Counted from the stretch's first letter, positions 14,355-23,017 are shown. The stretch is 64,000 bases of DNA from Raineyella antarctica (GCF_900092135.1 NZ_FMYF01000007.1:1-64000), one strand, 5' to 3'. The notes: generated from the sequence alone by a model not told the origin. A program made the numbers and translations.

Positions 14355-15953
14355 TCAGGACCGGTGCGGCCCCCAGGGGCCGGTCGGTGGCTGGACCAGG
14401 CGGTCCGAACCGGTGCCCTGGGGACCGATCGGCATGGACGACTCCTCACCGGCGCGGGTCCGGTCCACCCACACCTGGGCGGGCTCGCGCAGGGCGCGGG
14501 CGCGCAGTTCGTCGACCAGCACCTCCGGCTCGCCTCGGCCCGGCCCGGTCTGCTGCAGCAGCCGCAGGTACGCCTCGCGGGCCAGCAGCTGGCGGCGGGT
14601 GGTGGTCAGTTCGGAGCGGCTGCGGCCGATGAAGCTGACGAACCAGTGCAGCAGCGTGGTCACCTTGGACTTGAACCCCACGATGTAGAGCAGGTGGATG
14701 AACAGCCACGTCAGCCAGGCCAGCGGGCCGGTGAAGCGCAGTTTGCCGGTGCTCACCACCGCCGACGTACGCGACAGCGCGGCCATCGACCCCAGGTCCT
14801 TGTACCGGAAGCTGCGGACCCGGTAGTCGCCCTGCAGCCGGCGGCGGACCTGCCCGGCGGCGAAGCGGCCCTGCTGGATCGCGACCTGCGCGACGCCCGG
14901 CAGCTGGTCGAGGTTGGCCATGTCACCGATCACGAACACCTCGGGGTGGTCGGGCAGGGTCAGGTCCGGGCCGATGGCGATCCGCCCGGAGCGGTCGATC
15001 GCGGCGCCGGTCTGGTCGGCCAGGTGGCGGGCCAGCGGGCTGGCCTGCACGCCGGCGGCCCAGACGACCGTACGGGTCAGCACGACCAGCTTCTCGTCCG
15101 AGCCCTTGACGGCGATCTCCACGCCCTGGCCGTCGACGTCGGTGGCGTGCGCGTTGCCGATGAACTCCACACCCATGCCGGTCAGGGCCCGGGTGGCCTT
15201 CTCACCCAGGTCGGTGCCGAAGCTCTTCAGCACCGTCTCGCCGCCGTCCACCAGGATCACCCGGGCCTGGCTCGGGTCGATGTGGCGGTAGTCCTGCTTG
15301 ATGGTGCGACGCGCCAGTTCGCGGATCTGGCCTGCCATCTCGACCCCGGTGGGCCCGCCGCCGACCACCACGAAGGTGAGTAGTGCGTCGACGTCAGCCG
15401 TATGCCCCTCCATCGCGGAGATCTCGGCCTTCTCGAACGCGGACAGGATCTGCGCGCGCAGCTCCAGGGCATCGTCGATCGTCTTCAGGCCCGGGGCGTA
15501 CTGGGCGAACGCGTCGTTGCCGAAGTAGGACTGGGAGGCACCGGCGGCGACCACCAGCGTGTTGTACGACAGGGTGAACTCCAGCCCGAGCCCGTCGGCG
15601 TGCACCTGCTTGGCGGCCACGTCGATCGAGGTGACCTCGGCATTGACGACGCTGGCGTTGCGCTGCTCACTGAGGATGCCGCGCACCGGCGGGGCGATCT
15701 CGCCCGGGGACAGGATGCCGGTGGCCACCTGGTAGAGCAGCGGCTGGAACAGGTGGGCGGTGTCACGGGAGACCATCGTGACGTGCACGCCCTCGACCCC
15801 CCGCAGCGCCTGCGTGAAGAAGAGCCCACCGAAGCCCGACCCGATCACCACGATCTCGTGGTGGCGGGTCGACCTCGCCGATCCGGCCCGCAGTGTCGCT
15901 GCCGAGCCGGTCGCGGGCAAAGAAGTTGATTTATCAATCACATTGATCAGCAT
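14355..15953 (-). CDS. ndh: Type II NADH:quinone dehydrogenase (NDH-2)
   Basis: A single-chain, non-proton-pumping NADH dehydrogenase feeding electrons to menaquinone at the membrane surface. The first Rossmann motif is IVVIGSGFGGLFF near residue 36, the second is FVVVGGGPTGVEMAGQI, and the FAD-closing motif is VFVIGDMANL. A C-terminal hydrophobic stretch (LAWLTWLFIHLLYIVGF) serves as membrane anchor. A further 100-residue hydrophilic tail is longer than usual. The ATG at 15953 gives about 35 residues before the FAD motif; palindromes lie right inside this 5' part, so the true start could be downstream. About 532 residues. Confidence 0.92.
   Translation of the reverse strand: MLINVIDKSTSLPATGSAATLRAGSARSTRHHEIVVIGSGFGGLFFTQALRGVEGVHVTMVSRDTAHLFQPLLYQVATGILSPGEIAPPVRGILSEQRNASVVNAEVTSIDVAAKQVHADGLGLEFTLSYNTLVVAAGASQSYFGNDAFAQYAPGLKTIDDALELRAQILSAFEKAEISAMEGHTADVDALLTFVVVGGGPTGVEMAGQIRELARRTIKQDYRHIDPSQARVILVDGGETVLKSFGTDLGEKATRALTGMGVEFIGNAHATDVDGQGVEIAVKGSDEKLVVLTRTVVWAAGVQASPLARHLADQTGAAIDRSGRIAIGPDLTLPDHPEVFVIGDMANLDQLPGVAQVAIQQGRFAAGQVRRRLQGDYRVRSFRYKDLGSMAALSRTSAVVSTGKLRFTGPLAWLTWLFIHLLYIVGFKSKVTTLLHWFVSFIGRSRSELTTTRRQLLAREAYLRLLQQTGPGRGEPEVLVDELRARALREPAQVWVDRTRAGEESSMPIGPQGTGSDRLVQPPTGPWGPHRS
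15926..15949. promoter_or_regulatory. Overlapping palindromes at ndh 5' end
   Basis: ATCAAT-CAC-ATTGAT (15933-15947) is perfect, and TTGAT-TT-ATCAA (15926-15937) overlaps it, in an AT-rich patch within GC-rich surroundings. This looks like a repressor operator. If it is, the annotated ndh start is probably too early. It does not fit a Rex site. Confidence 0.45.
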
Positions 15954-16006
15954 ACGCCGCGATCCGCGACTTGCAACATTCGGCGGGCCGCCCCGCGGAG
16001 CCGCCC

Positions 16007-16921
16007 TCACCGGTCCAGGCGCTCGTACTGCGGCAGGTCCGCCCGCAGTGCGTCCAGCACGAGCGTACGCAACCAGGACTGCGCCGGCGACAGGCTCTCC
16101 TCGCGCCGGGAGTACAGGGCGGTGCGCGGATTGGGCACCTGCCACGGCAGCGGACTGACCACCAGCGGCAGGTACCGCCGGTGGACCTCGGCGAAGTAGC
16201 GCGGCAGCAGCGCCACCAGGTCGGTCGTCTCCAGCACGTGCGGCACCGCCGCGTAGCCGTGCACCGAGAGCACGACACGCTCGGCCAGGCCGTGCTCGTA
16301 CAGGGCATCACGGAGGAACACGTGCCCCTCCCGCCCGGCCACCACGACGAAGCGCCGGTCGCGTACCCCCTCCTCGCCCGGCTCCAGCGGGTGGTCGGCG
16401 TGCGTCACCGCGACGTACTCGGGGTCGTAGAAGGGCTGGCGCCACAGCCGGGCGCTGGGCAGCACGGTCATCGTGATCGCCAGGTCGACGGTGCCGCGGA
16501 CCAGGTCGTCCTCCACCGCGTCGATGTCCAGTGGCGTGACGCGCAACCGCATCGTCGGCGCACTGCGCTCCAGCGCCCCGAAGATGATCGGCAGCCAGGT
16601 AATCTCCCCCAGCGAGGACAGCGCCAGCACCACCTCCCCGCCGACCAGGGCCGGATCGAACGCGCTGGAGGCCTGCGAGGCGACCTGCTCCACCCTGCTC
16701 AGCGGCTCGTGCAGGGCGTCGTAGAGGCGCCGGGCGCGGCTGGTCGGGACCAGGGTGTTCCCCTCACGCCGGAACAGGTCGTCGCCGAAGCGTCGCCGCA
16801 GCCGCGACAGCGTGTAACTGACGGTCGGTTGCGAGACACTGAGTCGTTCGGCGGCGACGGTGACGCTGCGGGTCTCGTAGAGCATCAGCAGCGTACGCAG
16901 GGAGTTGAGGTCCTCGGTCAC
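16007..16921 (-). CDS. LysR-type regulator divergent from pobA
   Basis: A 304-residue LysR-family transcription factor. The N-terminal helix-turn-helix SVTVAAERLSVSQPTVSYTLSRLRRRFGDDLFRRE is canonical, followed by a periplasmic-binding-type effector domain. The GTG at 16921 gives the usual start 'VTEDLNSLRTLLMLYE'; open frame upstream runs into the promoter and is not used. It is divergent from the 4-hydroxybenzoate/protocatechuate genes with an operator-like inverted repeat between them. It most likely activates pobA-ligAB in response to the aromatic acid (inference from layout). Confidence 0.9.
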   Translation of the reverse strand: MTEDLNSLRTLLMLYETRSVTVAAERLSVSQPTVSYTLSRLRRRFGDDLFRREGNTLVPTSRARRLYDALHEPLSRVEQVASQASSAFDPALVGGEVVLALSSLGEITWLPIIFGALERSAPTMRLRVTPLDIDAVEDDLVRGTVDLAITMTVLPSARLWRQPFYDPEYVAVTHADHPLEPGEEGVRDRRFVVVAGREGHVFLRDALYEHGLAERVVLSVHGYAAVPHVLETTDLVALLPRYFAEVHRRYLPLVVSPLPWQVPNPRTALYSRREESLSPAQSWLRTLVLDALRADLPQYERLDR

Positions 16922-16936
16922 CCATAGAGGATATCG

Positions 16937-16956
16937 ATACTGCGTGGCTGCAATAT
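16937..16956. promoter_or_regulatory. LysR-box-like operator
   Basis: ATACTGC-GTGGCT-GCAATAT is an interrupted inverted repeat (6 of 7 pairs) with the T-N11-A spacing of LysR boxes. It lies 16 bases from the regulator's start and 120 bases before pobA, where autoregulation and divergent activation would be expected. Confidence 0.6.
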
Positions 16957-17075
16957 CTATTGGCTTGTGGTGGCGTACGTCACTTACCGTTTTCTCGTGC
17001 GCAGGTCCCGCTGGACCTGCCCCTCCCGACCGCCTCAACGAACCCGACTGCCTCAACGAAGAGGAGACGACAGCG

Positions 17076-18365
17076 ATGTCGACCAGCAGCGCCATACCCA
17101 GCCAGCAACAAGGAACCACCACGGACAGGCACCTGACCACCACCCGGGTCGGCATCGTCGGCGGCGGCCCCGCCGGACTGATGCTCTCCCACCTGCTCGC
17201 CCGCGACGGCGTGGACAACGTCGTCATCGACACCCGCGACCACGAGACCATCGCCACCACCCAGCGCGCGGGGATCCTGGAGGCCGGCAGCGTACGGATG
17301 CTGACCGAGACCGGCGCGATCAGCCGGATCCCCACCGAGGGCTACGAGCACGCGGGCATCTACCTGCGCTTCAACGGCACCAACCACCACCTCGACTTCA
17401 AGGAGCTGGTCGGCCAGACCGTCTGGCTCTACCCGCAGAACGACGCCTTCATCGACCTGGCCGCCACCCGGGCCCGCGACGGCGGGGACGTCCGCTTCGG
17501 CGTCTCCGACACCCAGGTGTCCGGCATCGAGACCGACCGCCCGACGATCGACTTCACCGACGCCGACGGCAACCCGTGCCGGATCGAGTGCGAGATCGTG
17601 GTCGGCGCCGACGGCTCGCGTTCGAAGACCCGTGACCTGATCCCCGGCCGGACCAAGCACACGATGAAGTACCCGTTCGCGTGGTTCGGCATCCTCGCGA
17701 AGACCCCGTTCCAGGCCGACGAGCTGATCTACTGCCACGGCGAGTCCGGCTTCGCGCTGATCAGCCAGCGCACCCCGGAGATCCAGCGGATGTACTTCCA
17801 GTGCGACCCCGACACCACTGCCGAGGACTGGACCGACGAGCAGATCTGGGACCGCTTCGACGAGATCCTGGCCGGCCCGGACGGGTTCCGGCTGCAGCGC
17901 GGGGAGATCATCGAGAAGACCGTGCTGCAGTTCCGCTCCTTCGTCCAGGAGCCGATGCAGTACGCCAACCTGTTCCTGGCCGGCGACGCGGCCCACACCG
18001 TCCCCCCGACCGGCGCCAAGGGCCTCAACCTGGCCTTCGCCGACGTCGCCCTGCTCGCCCCGGCGCTGGTGCGCTGGGCCGGCACCGGCGACCGCTCCGA
18101 GCTGGACACGTACGGCGAGCGCGCGGCCAAGCGGATCTGGAAGGCGCAGAACTTCAGCTACTGGATGACCCAGATGCTGCACACCCACACCGACGGCAAC
18201 TCCTTCACCGACAAGCGCCAGCTCGGTGAGCTGATGTCGGTGACCTCCTCCAAGGAGTCGATGAAGTACCTGGCCGAGTGCTACACCGGCTGGCCGTACG
18301 ACCTGCCCGACGAGGCACCGGCCCAGGCGCCGGCCGCCGAGCAGCTCGCGGAGGTGGCCCGATGA
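17076..18365 (+). CDS. pobA: 4-hydroxybenzoate 3-monooxygenase
   Basis: An FAD- and NAD(P)H-dependent hydroxylase converting 4-hydroxybenzoate to protocatechuate in the cytosol. The 429-residue product has the dinucleotide motif VGIVGGGPAGLMLSHLL near residue 25, the aromatic-ring hydroxylase DG motif (VVGADGSRSKTRDLIP), the FALISQR segment matching the substrate-binding SxR of PobA, and GDAAHTVPPTGAKGLNLA near the C-terminus. The ATG at 17076 has GAGGAG about ten bases upstream. It is first in a coupled operon with ligA, ligB and an amidohydrolase. Confidence 0.95.
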   Translation: MSTSSAIPSQQQGTTTDRHLTTTRVGIVGGGPAGLMLSHLLARDGVDNVVIDTRDHETIATTQRAGILEAGSVRMLTETGAISRIPTEGYEHAGIYLRFNGTNHHLDFKELVGQTVWLYPQNDAFIDLAATRARDGGDVRFGVSDTQVSGIETDRPTIDFTDADGNPCRIECEIVVGADGSRSKTRDLIPGRTKHTMKYPFAWFGILAKTPFQADELIYCHGESGFALISQRTPEIQRMYFQCDPDTTAEDWTDEQIWDRFDEILAGPDGFRLQRGEIIEKTVLQFRSFVQEPMQYANLFLAGDAAHTVPPTGAKGLNLAFADVALLAPALVRWAGTGDRSELDTYGERAAKRIWKAQNFSYWMTQMLHTHTDGNSFTDKRQLGELMSVTSSKESMKYLAECYTGWPYDLPDEAPAQAPAAEQLAEVAR

Positions 18366-18796
18366 GCATCTACCAGATGCAGCAGTGCGTCTTCGACCAC
18401 CTGCGCCGGCTCGAGGACCCCCAGGACGACCGTCGCCCCGACGACGTGCTGGTGGACGGCTACGACATGACCGAGGAGGAGCGTACGGCGCTGCAGGCCG
18501 GCGATGTCGGCGTCTTCCACACCCTCGGCGTCCACCCGGTGCTGATCAACGCCTACTGCCGGGCCAACGGCTGGAAGCGGGCCGACTACCGCGTCCTGTT
18601 CCCCGCCGGCGCCGACGCCGTCAGCGGCAAGGCGCGCTGGCAGGGCTTCGGCTCCCGGGCCGACGGCCGCCTCGACGAGGACGGCCACTTCCACCTGACG
18701 GCCTCCCCCGCCGCTTCGTCGAACTCCGACTCCCCCAACGCAGACTCCCCCGACCCCACCGGCCGTCCCGACGGCCTCGCCCCCCAGGAGGCCTGA
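18362..18796 (+). CDS. ligA: Protocatechuate dioxygenase small subunit (LigA-like)
   Basis: The alpha (small) subunit of a class III extradiol ring-cleavage dioxygenase, which caps the active site of LigB. The 144-residue product has the LigA-type core (YDMTEEERTALQAGDVGVFHTLGVHPVLINAY) over the first 90 residues and a low-complexity Ser/Pro/Asp tail. It overlaps pobA as ATGA and ligB by one base. This is a true LigA-family protein, unlike the membrane protein at 31224, which is often mislabelled with this name. Confidence 0.88.
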   Translation: MSIYQMQQCVFDHLRRLEDPQDDRRPDDVLVDGYDMTEEERTALQAGDVGVFHTLGVHPVLINAYCRANGWKRADYRVLFPAGADAVSGKARWQGFGSRADGRLDEDGHFHLTASPAASSNSDSPNADSPDPTGRPDGLAPQEA

Positions 18797-19662
18797 TGGC
18801 TGAGATCGTGCTGGCCTACTCGGCGTCCCACGCGCCGATGATGTCCGCGAACCCCGAGTCGGCGCCGCCGGCGATGCGCGAGCGGTTCTTCGCCGCCCTC
18901 GACCTCGTCCGCGACCGCGTCACCGAGTCCGGGGCGCAGGCCGTGGTGCTGATGTCCGGGGAACACTTCACCAACTTCTTCCTCGACAACCTGCCCCAGC
19001 TCAGCGTGGGCGTCGGCGAGACCCACCTCGGCCCGGTCGAGAAGTGGCTCGGCATCCCCCGGACGATCGTGCCCGGGCACCCGGGCCTGGCCGACGCGGT
19101 CCTGGGCGGGACGATCGAGCGCGGCTTCCAGCCATCCATCTCCAGCCGGCTGACCGTCGACCACGGCTTCATGACCGTCTACCACGCCCTGTCCCCCGCC
19201 ATGGACCTGCCGCTGGTCCCGATCGTGATGAACTGCACCACGCCCCCGCTGATGACCCTGCGGCAGGCGTACGACTTCGGTGCCGCGGTCGGCGAGGCCA
19301 TCCGCGCGTACGACGGCCTGGAGCGGGTCGCCCTGATGGGCGCCGGCGGCCTGTCGCACTTCGTCGGCGAGCCGCGCGTCGGCGACATCGACGAGGACTT
19401 CGACCTGTGGTTCCTGCGCCAGCTGGAACTGGGCTGCCCGCCCGAACTGCTCGACATCAGCAACGAGGAACTGGCCATCGGCGGCAACGGGACCGGCGAG
19501 GTCCGGGCCTGGGCCGCGTGCGCCGGAGCGATGCAGGGATCGCGGACGACCGCGCTGGACTACGAGCCGATCGGTGAGTGGATCAACGGCATGGGTGTGG
19601 TCCTGCACGAGCCGGCCGGCAACCAGGCCGACCCGGCCCCGACCAGCATCTTCGTCCCGTGA
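18796..19662 (+). CDS. ligB: Protocatechuate dioxygenase catalytic subunit (LigB-like)
   Basis: The Fe(II) catalytic subunit of the extradiol dioxygenase. The 288-residue product has iron ligand H12 (YSASHAPMM), second ligand H57 in SGEHFTNFF, the acid/base region GAGGLSHFVGEPR, and the glutamate region SNEELAIGGNGTGE. These are the LigB metal and catalytic positions. By neighbourhood its substrate is protocatechuate. Whether it cleaves at 4,5 or 2,3 cannot be told from sequence; the ACMSD-like gene that follows also occurs in 2,3-cleavage clusters. Confidence 0.9.
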   Translation: MAEIVLAYSASHAPMMSANPESAPPAMRERFFAALDLVRDRVTESGAQAVVLMSGEHFTNFFLDNLPQLSVGVGETHLGPVEKWLGIPRTIVPGHPGLADAVLGGTIERGFQPSISSRLTVDHGFMTVYHALSPAMDLPLVPIVMNCTTPPLMTLRQAYDFGAAVGEAIRAYDGLERVALMGAGGLSHFVGEPRVGDIDEDFDLWFLRQLELGCPPELLDISNEELAIGGNGTGEVRAWAACAGAMQGSRTTALDYEPIGEWINGMGVVLHEPAGNQADPAPTSIFVP

Positions 19663-20711
19663 CCGGCGCCGAGGGAGGCGAGGGCGCACCGGTGGTCGAC
19701 GTCCACGCCCACGCCATGCCGATGCCGGTGCTGGACTGGCTGGCCGAGCAGGGTCTGGCCGACCTGTCCCGGGTCGAGCAGAACGTCGTCGTGCTCGACC
19801 CGCGGATCTCCGGCGTCGGCGCGAACGCGCCGCTACCACTGGCCCGCTCGATGCACGACCCGCAGCAACGGCTGGCGGAGATGGATGCCACCGGCGTCGA
19901 CGTCGAGCTGGTTTCGCTGCCGCCGTTCCTGTTCGCCACCACCTGCCAGGACCCCGAGCTGGTCGCCGAGGTCGTCCGCCGCGGCAACGACGCCCTGGCG
20001 CAGTACTGCGCCGCGGCGCCGGACCGGCTGCTGCCGCTCGGCTCGGTGCCGCTGGGCTGGCCAGGGGCGGCCGAGGAAGCGCTGCGGGCACTGGACGGAC
20101 TCGGCTTCGCCGGGATCGCGATCGGCTCCAAGGGCGCCGGCCGCGACCTGGACGACCCGGTCAACGCCCAGCTGTGGGAGCTGCTCAGCGCACGCCGGAC
20201 CTTCGTCTTCCTGCACCCCTCGGGGGTGCCGGATCCGGCCCGGCTCGGCGACTTCTGGTTCCCGCAGTTGGTCGGCTATCCGATGGAGACCGCGATCGCG
20301 GCGGCCCGGCTCGCGTTCGGGGGCGTGCTGGAACGTACGCCACTGGTGCTGTGCCTGGCCCATGGCGGCGGCTGCCTCGGCGACCTGCGCAGCCGGCTGG
20401 ACATGGGCTGGGAGCGCAAGCCGGTGGCCCACACCACCTCGGTGCCGCCGTCGCAGCTGTTCGACCGGCTGTACTACGACACCGCCGTGTTCGCTCCGCA
20501 GGCGCTGCGCCACCTGGTCGACACGGTGGGGGCCGGACAGGTGCTGCTCGGCACCGACCACCCGTTCGACCTGGCCGAGAAGGACCCGGTCGGGTTCGTC
20601 CGGTCGGCCGGGCTGGGGGCGGAGACCGAGGCTGCGGTCCTCGGTGCCACGGTCGTACGTCTCGTGGGGGAAGCCGTCACCTCGCGGAGCGACGGGCTGC
20701 AGGTGGGCTGA
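19659..20711 (+). CDS. ACMSD-like amidohydrolase (probable ring-cleavage product decarboxylase)
   Basis: A metal-dependent amidohydrolase-2 family enzyme of about 350 residues. The GTG start overlaps the ligB stop (GTGA). The HxH metal site is H16/H18 (VDVHAHAMP), a further ligand lies in LCLAHGGG, and the motif GTDHPFDLAEKDP closely resembles the C-terminal GTDYPF of aminocarboxymuconate-semialdehyde decarboxylase. In this operon it would act on the carboxy-hydroxymuconate semialdehyde made by LigAB, most likely by decarboxylation. A LigJ-like hydratase is the alternative because that enzyme belongs to the same superfamily. The rest of the pathway is not in the window. Confidence 0.82.
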   Translation: MTGAEGGEGAPVVDVHAHAMPMPVLDWLAEQGLADLSRVEQNVVVLDPRISGVGANAPLPLARSMHDPQQRLAEMDATGVDVELVSLPPFLFATTCQDPELVAEVVRRGNDALAQYCAAAPDRLLPLGSVPLGWPGAAEEALRALDGLGFAGIAIGSKGAGRDLDDPVNAQLWELLSARRTFVFLHPSGVPDPARLGDFWFPQLVGYPMETAIAAARLAFGGVLERTPLVLCLAHGGGCLGDLRSRLDMGWERKPVAHTTSVPPSQLFDRLYYDTAVFAPQALRHLVDTVGAGQVLLGTDHPFDLAEKDPVGFVRSAGLGAETEAAVLGATVVRLVGEAVTSRSDGLQVG

Positions 20712-20722
20712 GGGCATGCTGA

Positions 20723-20747
20723 GGCCGGGCCACCTGGTGGCCCGGCC
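20723..20747. terminator. Bidirectional terminator
   Basis: A perfect 12 bp inverted repeat (GGCCGGGCCACC, one-base centre, complement) sits between the convergent amidohydrolase and SHOCT genes. There is no U-tract, as is usual in GC-rich actinobacteria. Confidence 0.8.
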
Positions 20748-20765
20748 CTCACGAGTCTCCGGGTC

Positions 20766-21092
20766 CTAGTGGCCCGCAGTGTCCTCCGGCCCCAGGTACG
20801 GCATGCCGGCAGTGGGGTCATACGCCTGGGCCCGGGTGGTACGCAGCGCGGCGAGGCGCTCGCGATAGTCCTCGGGGGTGATGTCACCGGAGGCCAGGCG
20901 GTTGGCCAGCGTACGCATCGCCTCGTCCTCGGGCGCTCCATGGGACGGCCCCTGGTGGTGGGGGTGGCCCTGGCACTCGGGACAGGCGCCGGGAGCGAAC
21001 CAGCCCTCGCCGAACAGCGGGGTGCCGTTGCGCTCCGCCTGGCGCGACAGGTAGATGAATCCGATCACGATGAGCAACAGAACGATGAACAT
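20766..21092 (-). CDS. SHOCT-domain membrane protein (paralogue 2)
   Basis: A 108-residue protein: an N-terminal membrane helix (MFIVLLLIVIGFIYL), the RNGTPLFGEGW motif, a CPECQGHPHHQG stretch with two cysteines and several histidines, a SHOCT helix pair (DEAMRTLANRLASGDITPEDYRER) and the C-terminal PTAGMPYLGPED shared with paralogue 1. It is shorter than the other two because the first membrane-proximal segment is missing. It lies 38 bases downstream of paralogue 3 on the same strand, probably as one transcript. The cysteine/histidine linker could bind metal (inference). Confidence 0.8.
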   Translation of the reverse strand: MFIVLLLIVIGFIYLSRQAERNGTPLFGEGWFAPGACPECQGHPHHQGPSHGAPEDEAMRTLANRLASGDITPEDYRERLAALRTTRAQAYDPTAGMPYLGPEDTAGH

Positions 21093-21130
21093 GGGGATGC
21101 CTCCAGACGAGGTAACGGGCAGTGACGTGC

Positions 21131-21598
21131 TTAGGCCGTGGGGCCGCCCTCGGGCGATCCGGGGTTGGCCTCGGGCCCGGCGTACGGCATGCCGGTGGTC
21201 GGATCAGTGGTCTGGTCCTTGGTCGACCGCAGGGTGTCGATGCGCGCCCGGTAGTCCTCCGGGCTGATGTCACCGGCGGCGAGACGGTTGGCGAGGGTCC
21301 GCAGGGCCTCGTCCTCGGGGGCCGGGCCGGCGAAGGGCCCGTGCTGGTGGGCGTGGGGATGACCGGGGCCACCCTGGTGGTGTCCCTGGAACGTCCGGCC
21401 GAAGAGCGGCGTGCCGCGACGCTGGGCCCTCTTGTAGAGGAGGAGCAGGAGGAGGAGCAGGGCAAGCAGGAGCAGCGGGCCGATGAGCATGAAGAAGCCG
21501 CCGAACACCGGCGACCCGTAGCCGTGATGGCCCATCATCGGGCCGCCGGGGCCCCCGTAGTAGCCCGGCATCTCCAGGGGCAGCAGCGAAGTGAACAT
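21131..21598 (-). CDS. SHOCT-domain membrane protein (paralogue 3)
   Basis: A 155-residue relative of the protein at 10525. They share the N-terminal MxxSLLPLxxPG and GPGGPMMGH segments, a Leu-rich membrane helix of about 25 residues, a His/Gly linker, the SHOCT motif (DEALRTLANRLAAGDISPEDYRARIDTLR) and TTGMPYAGPE. The ATG at 21598 is chosen by alignment with paralogue 1; an upstream in-frame codon adds 19 unlike residues. The function is unknown. Confidence 0.8.
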   Translation of the reverse strand: MFTSLLPLEMPGYYGGPGGPMMGHHGYGSPVFGGFFMLIGPLLLLALLLLLLLLYKRAQRRGTPLFGRTFQGHHQGGPGHPHAHQHGPFAGPAPEDEALRTLANRLAAGDISPEDYRARIDTLRSTKDQTTDPTTGMPYAGPEANPGSPEGGPTA

Positions 21599-21793
21599 GC
21601 CACCAGTCTGCTCGCCCCGATCCCTTCGCACATCAGCCCACAGGCGGTGATCCACGTACGCCCCTCGACGTACGCCCCTCGGGTGGACCTGCGCCGCGCC
21701 CCTCCGGTTCAGTATCCGTTCCTGGTCGACACCGCCCCCGGGTTAGACTCCCCAGAGCAGACCAGCACACGCCGCCGACCGGGGAGGACCCTC

Positions 21794-23017
21794 ATGATCG
21801 ATCGCCCCCGTGGCTTCGACAAGGCCATGCAGCTGATCGAGCGGGGCGTCGAGATCCCCAATCCGTGGAGCCTGGACATCGGCGACGACGTCGACATCGA
21901 CCGGATCTCCGCCGACGGCGTGACGATCCATCCCGGCTGCCGGATCCACGGCGCCGCGACTGTCATCTCGGCCGGCGTCACCTTGGGCGAGGAGGGGCCG
22001 GTCACGCTGAAGGACTGCCGCCTGGGCCCGAACGTACGGCTCAAGGGCGGCTACTTCGCCGACTCGGTCTACCTCGACGGCGCGAACATGGGCCTGGGCG
22101 CGCACGTCCGCGAGGGCACCCTGCTGGAGGAGCAGGCCGGCGGCGCGCACACCGTCGGGCTGAAGCAGACGATCCTGTTCCCGTACGTGACCCTGGGCAG
22201 CCTGATCAACTTCTGCGACTGCCTGATGGCCGGCGGCACCAGCCGCAAGGACCACTCCGAGGTCGGCTCCTCCTACATCCACTTCAACTTCACCCCGGAC
22301 GGCAACAAGACCACCCCGTCGCTGTTCGGTGACGTGGCGCGCGGCGTGATGCTGGACCAGCCGGCGATCTTCCTCGGCGGCCAGGGCGGCACCGTCGGCC
22401 CGGTCCGGGTCGGCTACGGCACCGTCGTGGGGGCCGGCTCGATCCTGCGCGAGGACGTCGAGGAGGACGGGCTGCTGGTGCTCAGCGCACCGCCCGAGGG
22501 CCTGCGCCGCCCGAACAGCCCGCGCCGCTACAAGCGCCTGCGCCAACTGCTGGAGAAGAACCTCTGCTACCTCGCCAACCTCGGCGCGCTGGAGGCCTGG
22601 TACCGCGAGGTCCGGGCGCCCTTCTTCGCCGCGCAGGAGTTCGGCGGCCTGGTCCTCGAGGGCGCCCTGGAGATGCTGGCCAGCGCCCGCAAGGAGCGGA
22701 CCAAGCGGATCGACGCGCTCGTCGCGACCCTGACCCCCGACAGCGACGACCAGCGCCAACTGGTGGCGTGCATCGTGCCGCTGCTCGGCAGCTTCGACCC
22801 CGCGCAGGCGTCGGCCGAGCTGACCAGTGCCCCGGCGGAGGTGGACACCGCTGTGGCGGCGGCCGCCGCGGCCGGCACCGGTTACCTGGCGGCGATCGCC
22901 GGCCTGTCACCCGAGGTGAAGCAGGCGGGCACCGCCTGGCTGCAGTCGATCGTCGACGACACGTGCGCACGCGCCGCTGCCTGCGTACCCGACATGGGTC
23001 TGTTCGAGTCCGCCTAG
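21794..23017 (+). CDS. GlmU-like left-handed beta-helix protein
   Basis: A 407-residue protein whose first 240 residues are hexapeptide repeats of a left-handed beta helix. They resemble the acetyltransferase/sugar-nucleotide binding part of GlmU-type proteins (HPGCRIHGAATVISAGVTLGE; AGGTSRKDHSEVGSSYIHFN). A helical C-terminal 150 residues follows. No nucleotidyltransferase domain is present, so it is not a full GlmU. The ATG at 21794 follows GGGGAGGA. It precedes glmM by 26 bases. It is probably involved in UDP-N-acetylglucosamine formation or regulation (inference from family and neighbour); the exact reaction is unknown. Confidence 0.75.
   Translation: MIDRPRGFDKAMQLIERGVEIPNPWSLDIGDDVDIDRISADGVTIHPGCRIHGAATVISAGVTLGEEGPVTLKDCRLGPNVRLKGGYFADSVYLDGANMGLGAHVREGTLLEEQAGGAHTVGLKQTILFPYVTLGSLINFCDCLMAGGTSRKDHSEVGSSYIHFNFTPDGNKTTPSLFGDVARGVMLDQPAIFLGGQGGTVGPVRVGYGTVVGAGSILREDVEEDGLLVLSAPPEGLRRPNSPRRYKRLRQLLEKNLCYLANLGALEAWYREVRAPFFAAQEFGGLVLEGALEMLASARKERTKRIDALVATLTPDSDDQRQLVACIVPLLGSFDPAQASAELTSAPAEVDTAVAAAAAAGTGYLAAIAGLSPEVKQAGTAWLQSIVDDTCARAAACVPDMGLFESA

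Noticed and set aside
15933-15947. Rex or Fnr/CRP site at the ndh start
   Set aside because: The palindrome matches neither the TTGTGA-type Rex site nor the TTGAT-N4-ATCAA spacing exactly; left as an unnamed operator.
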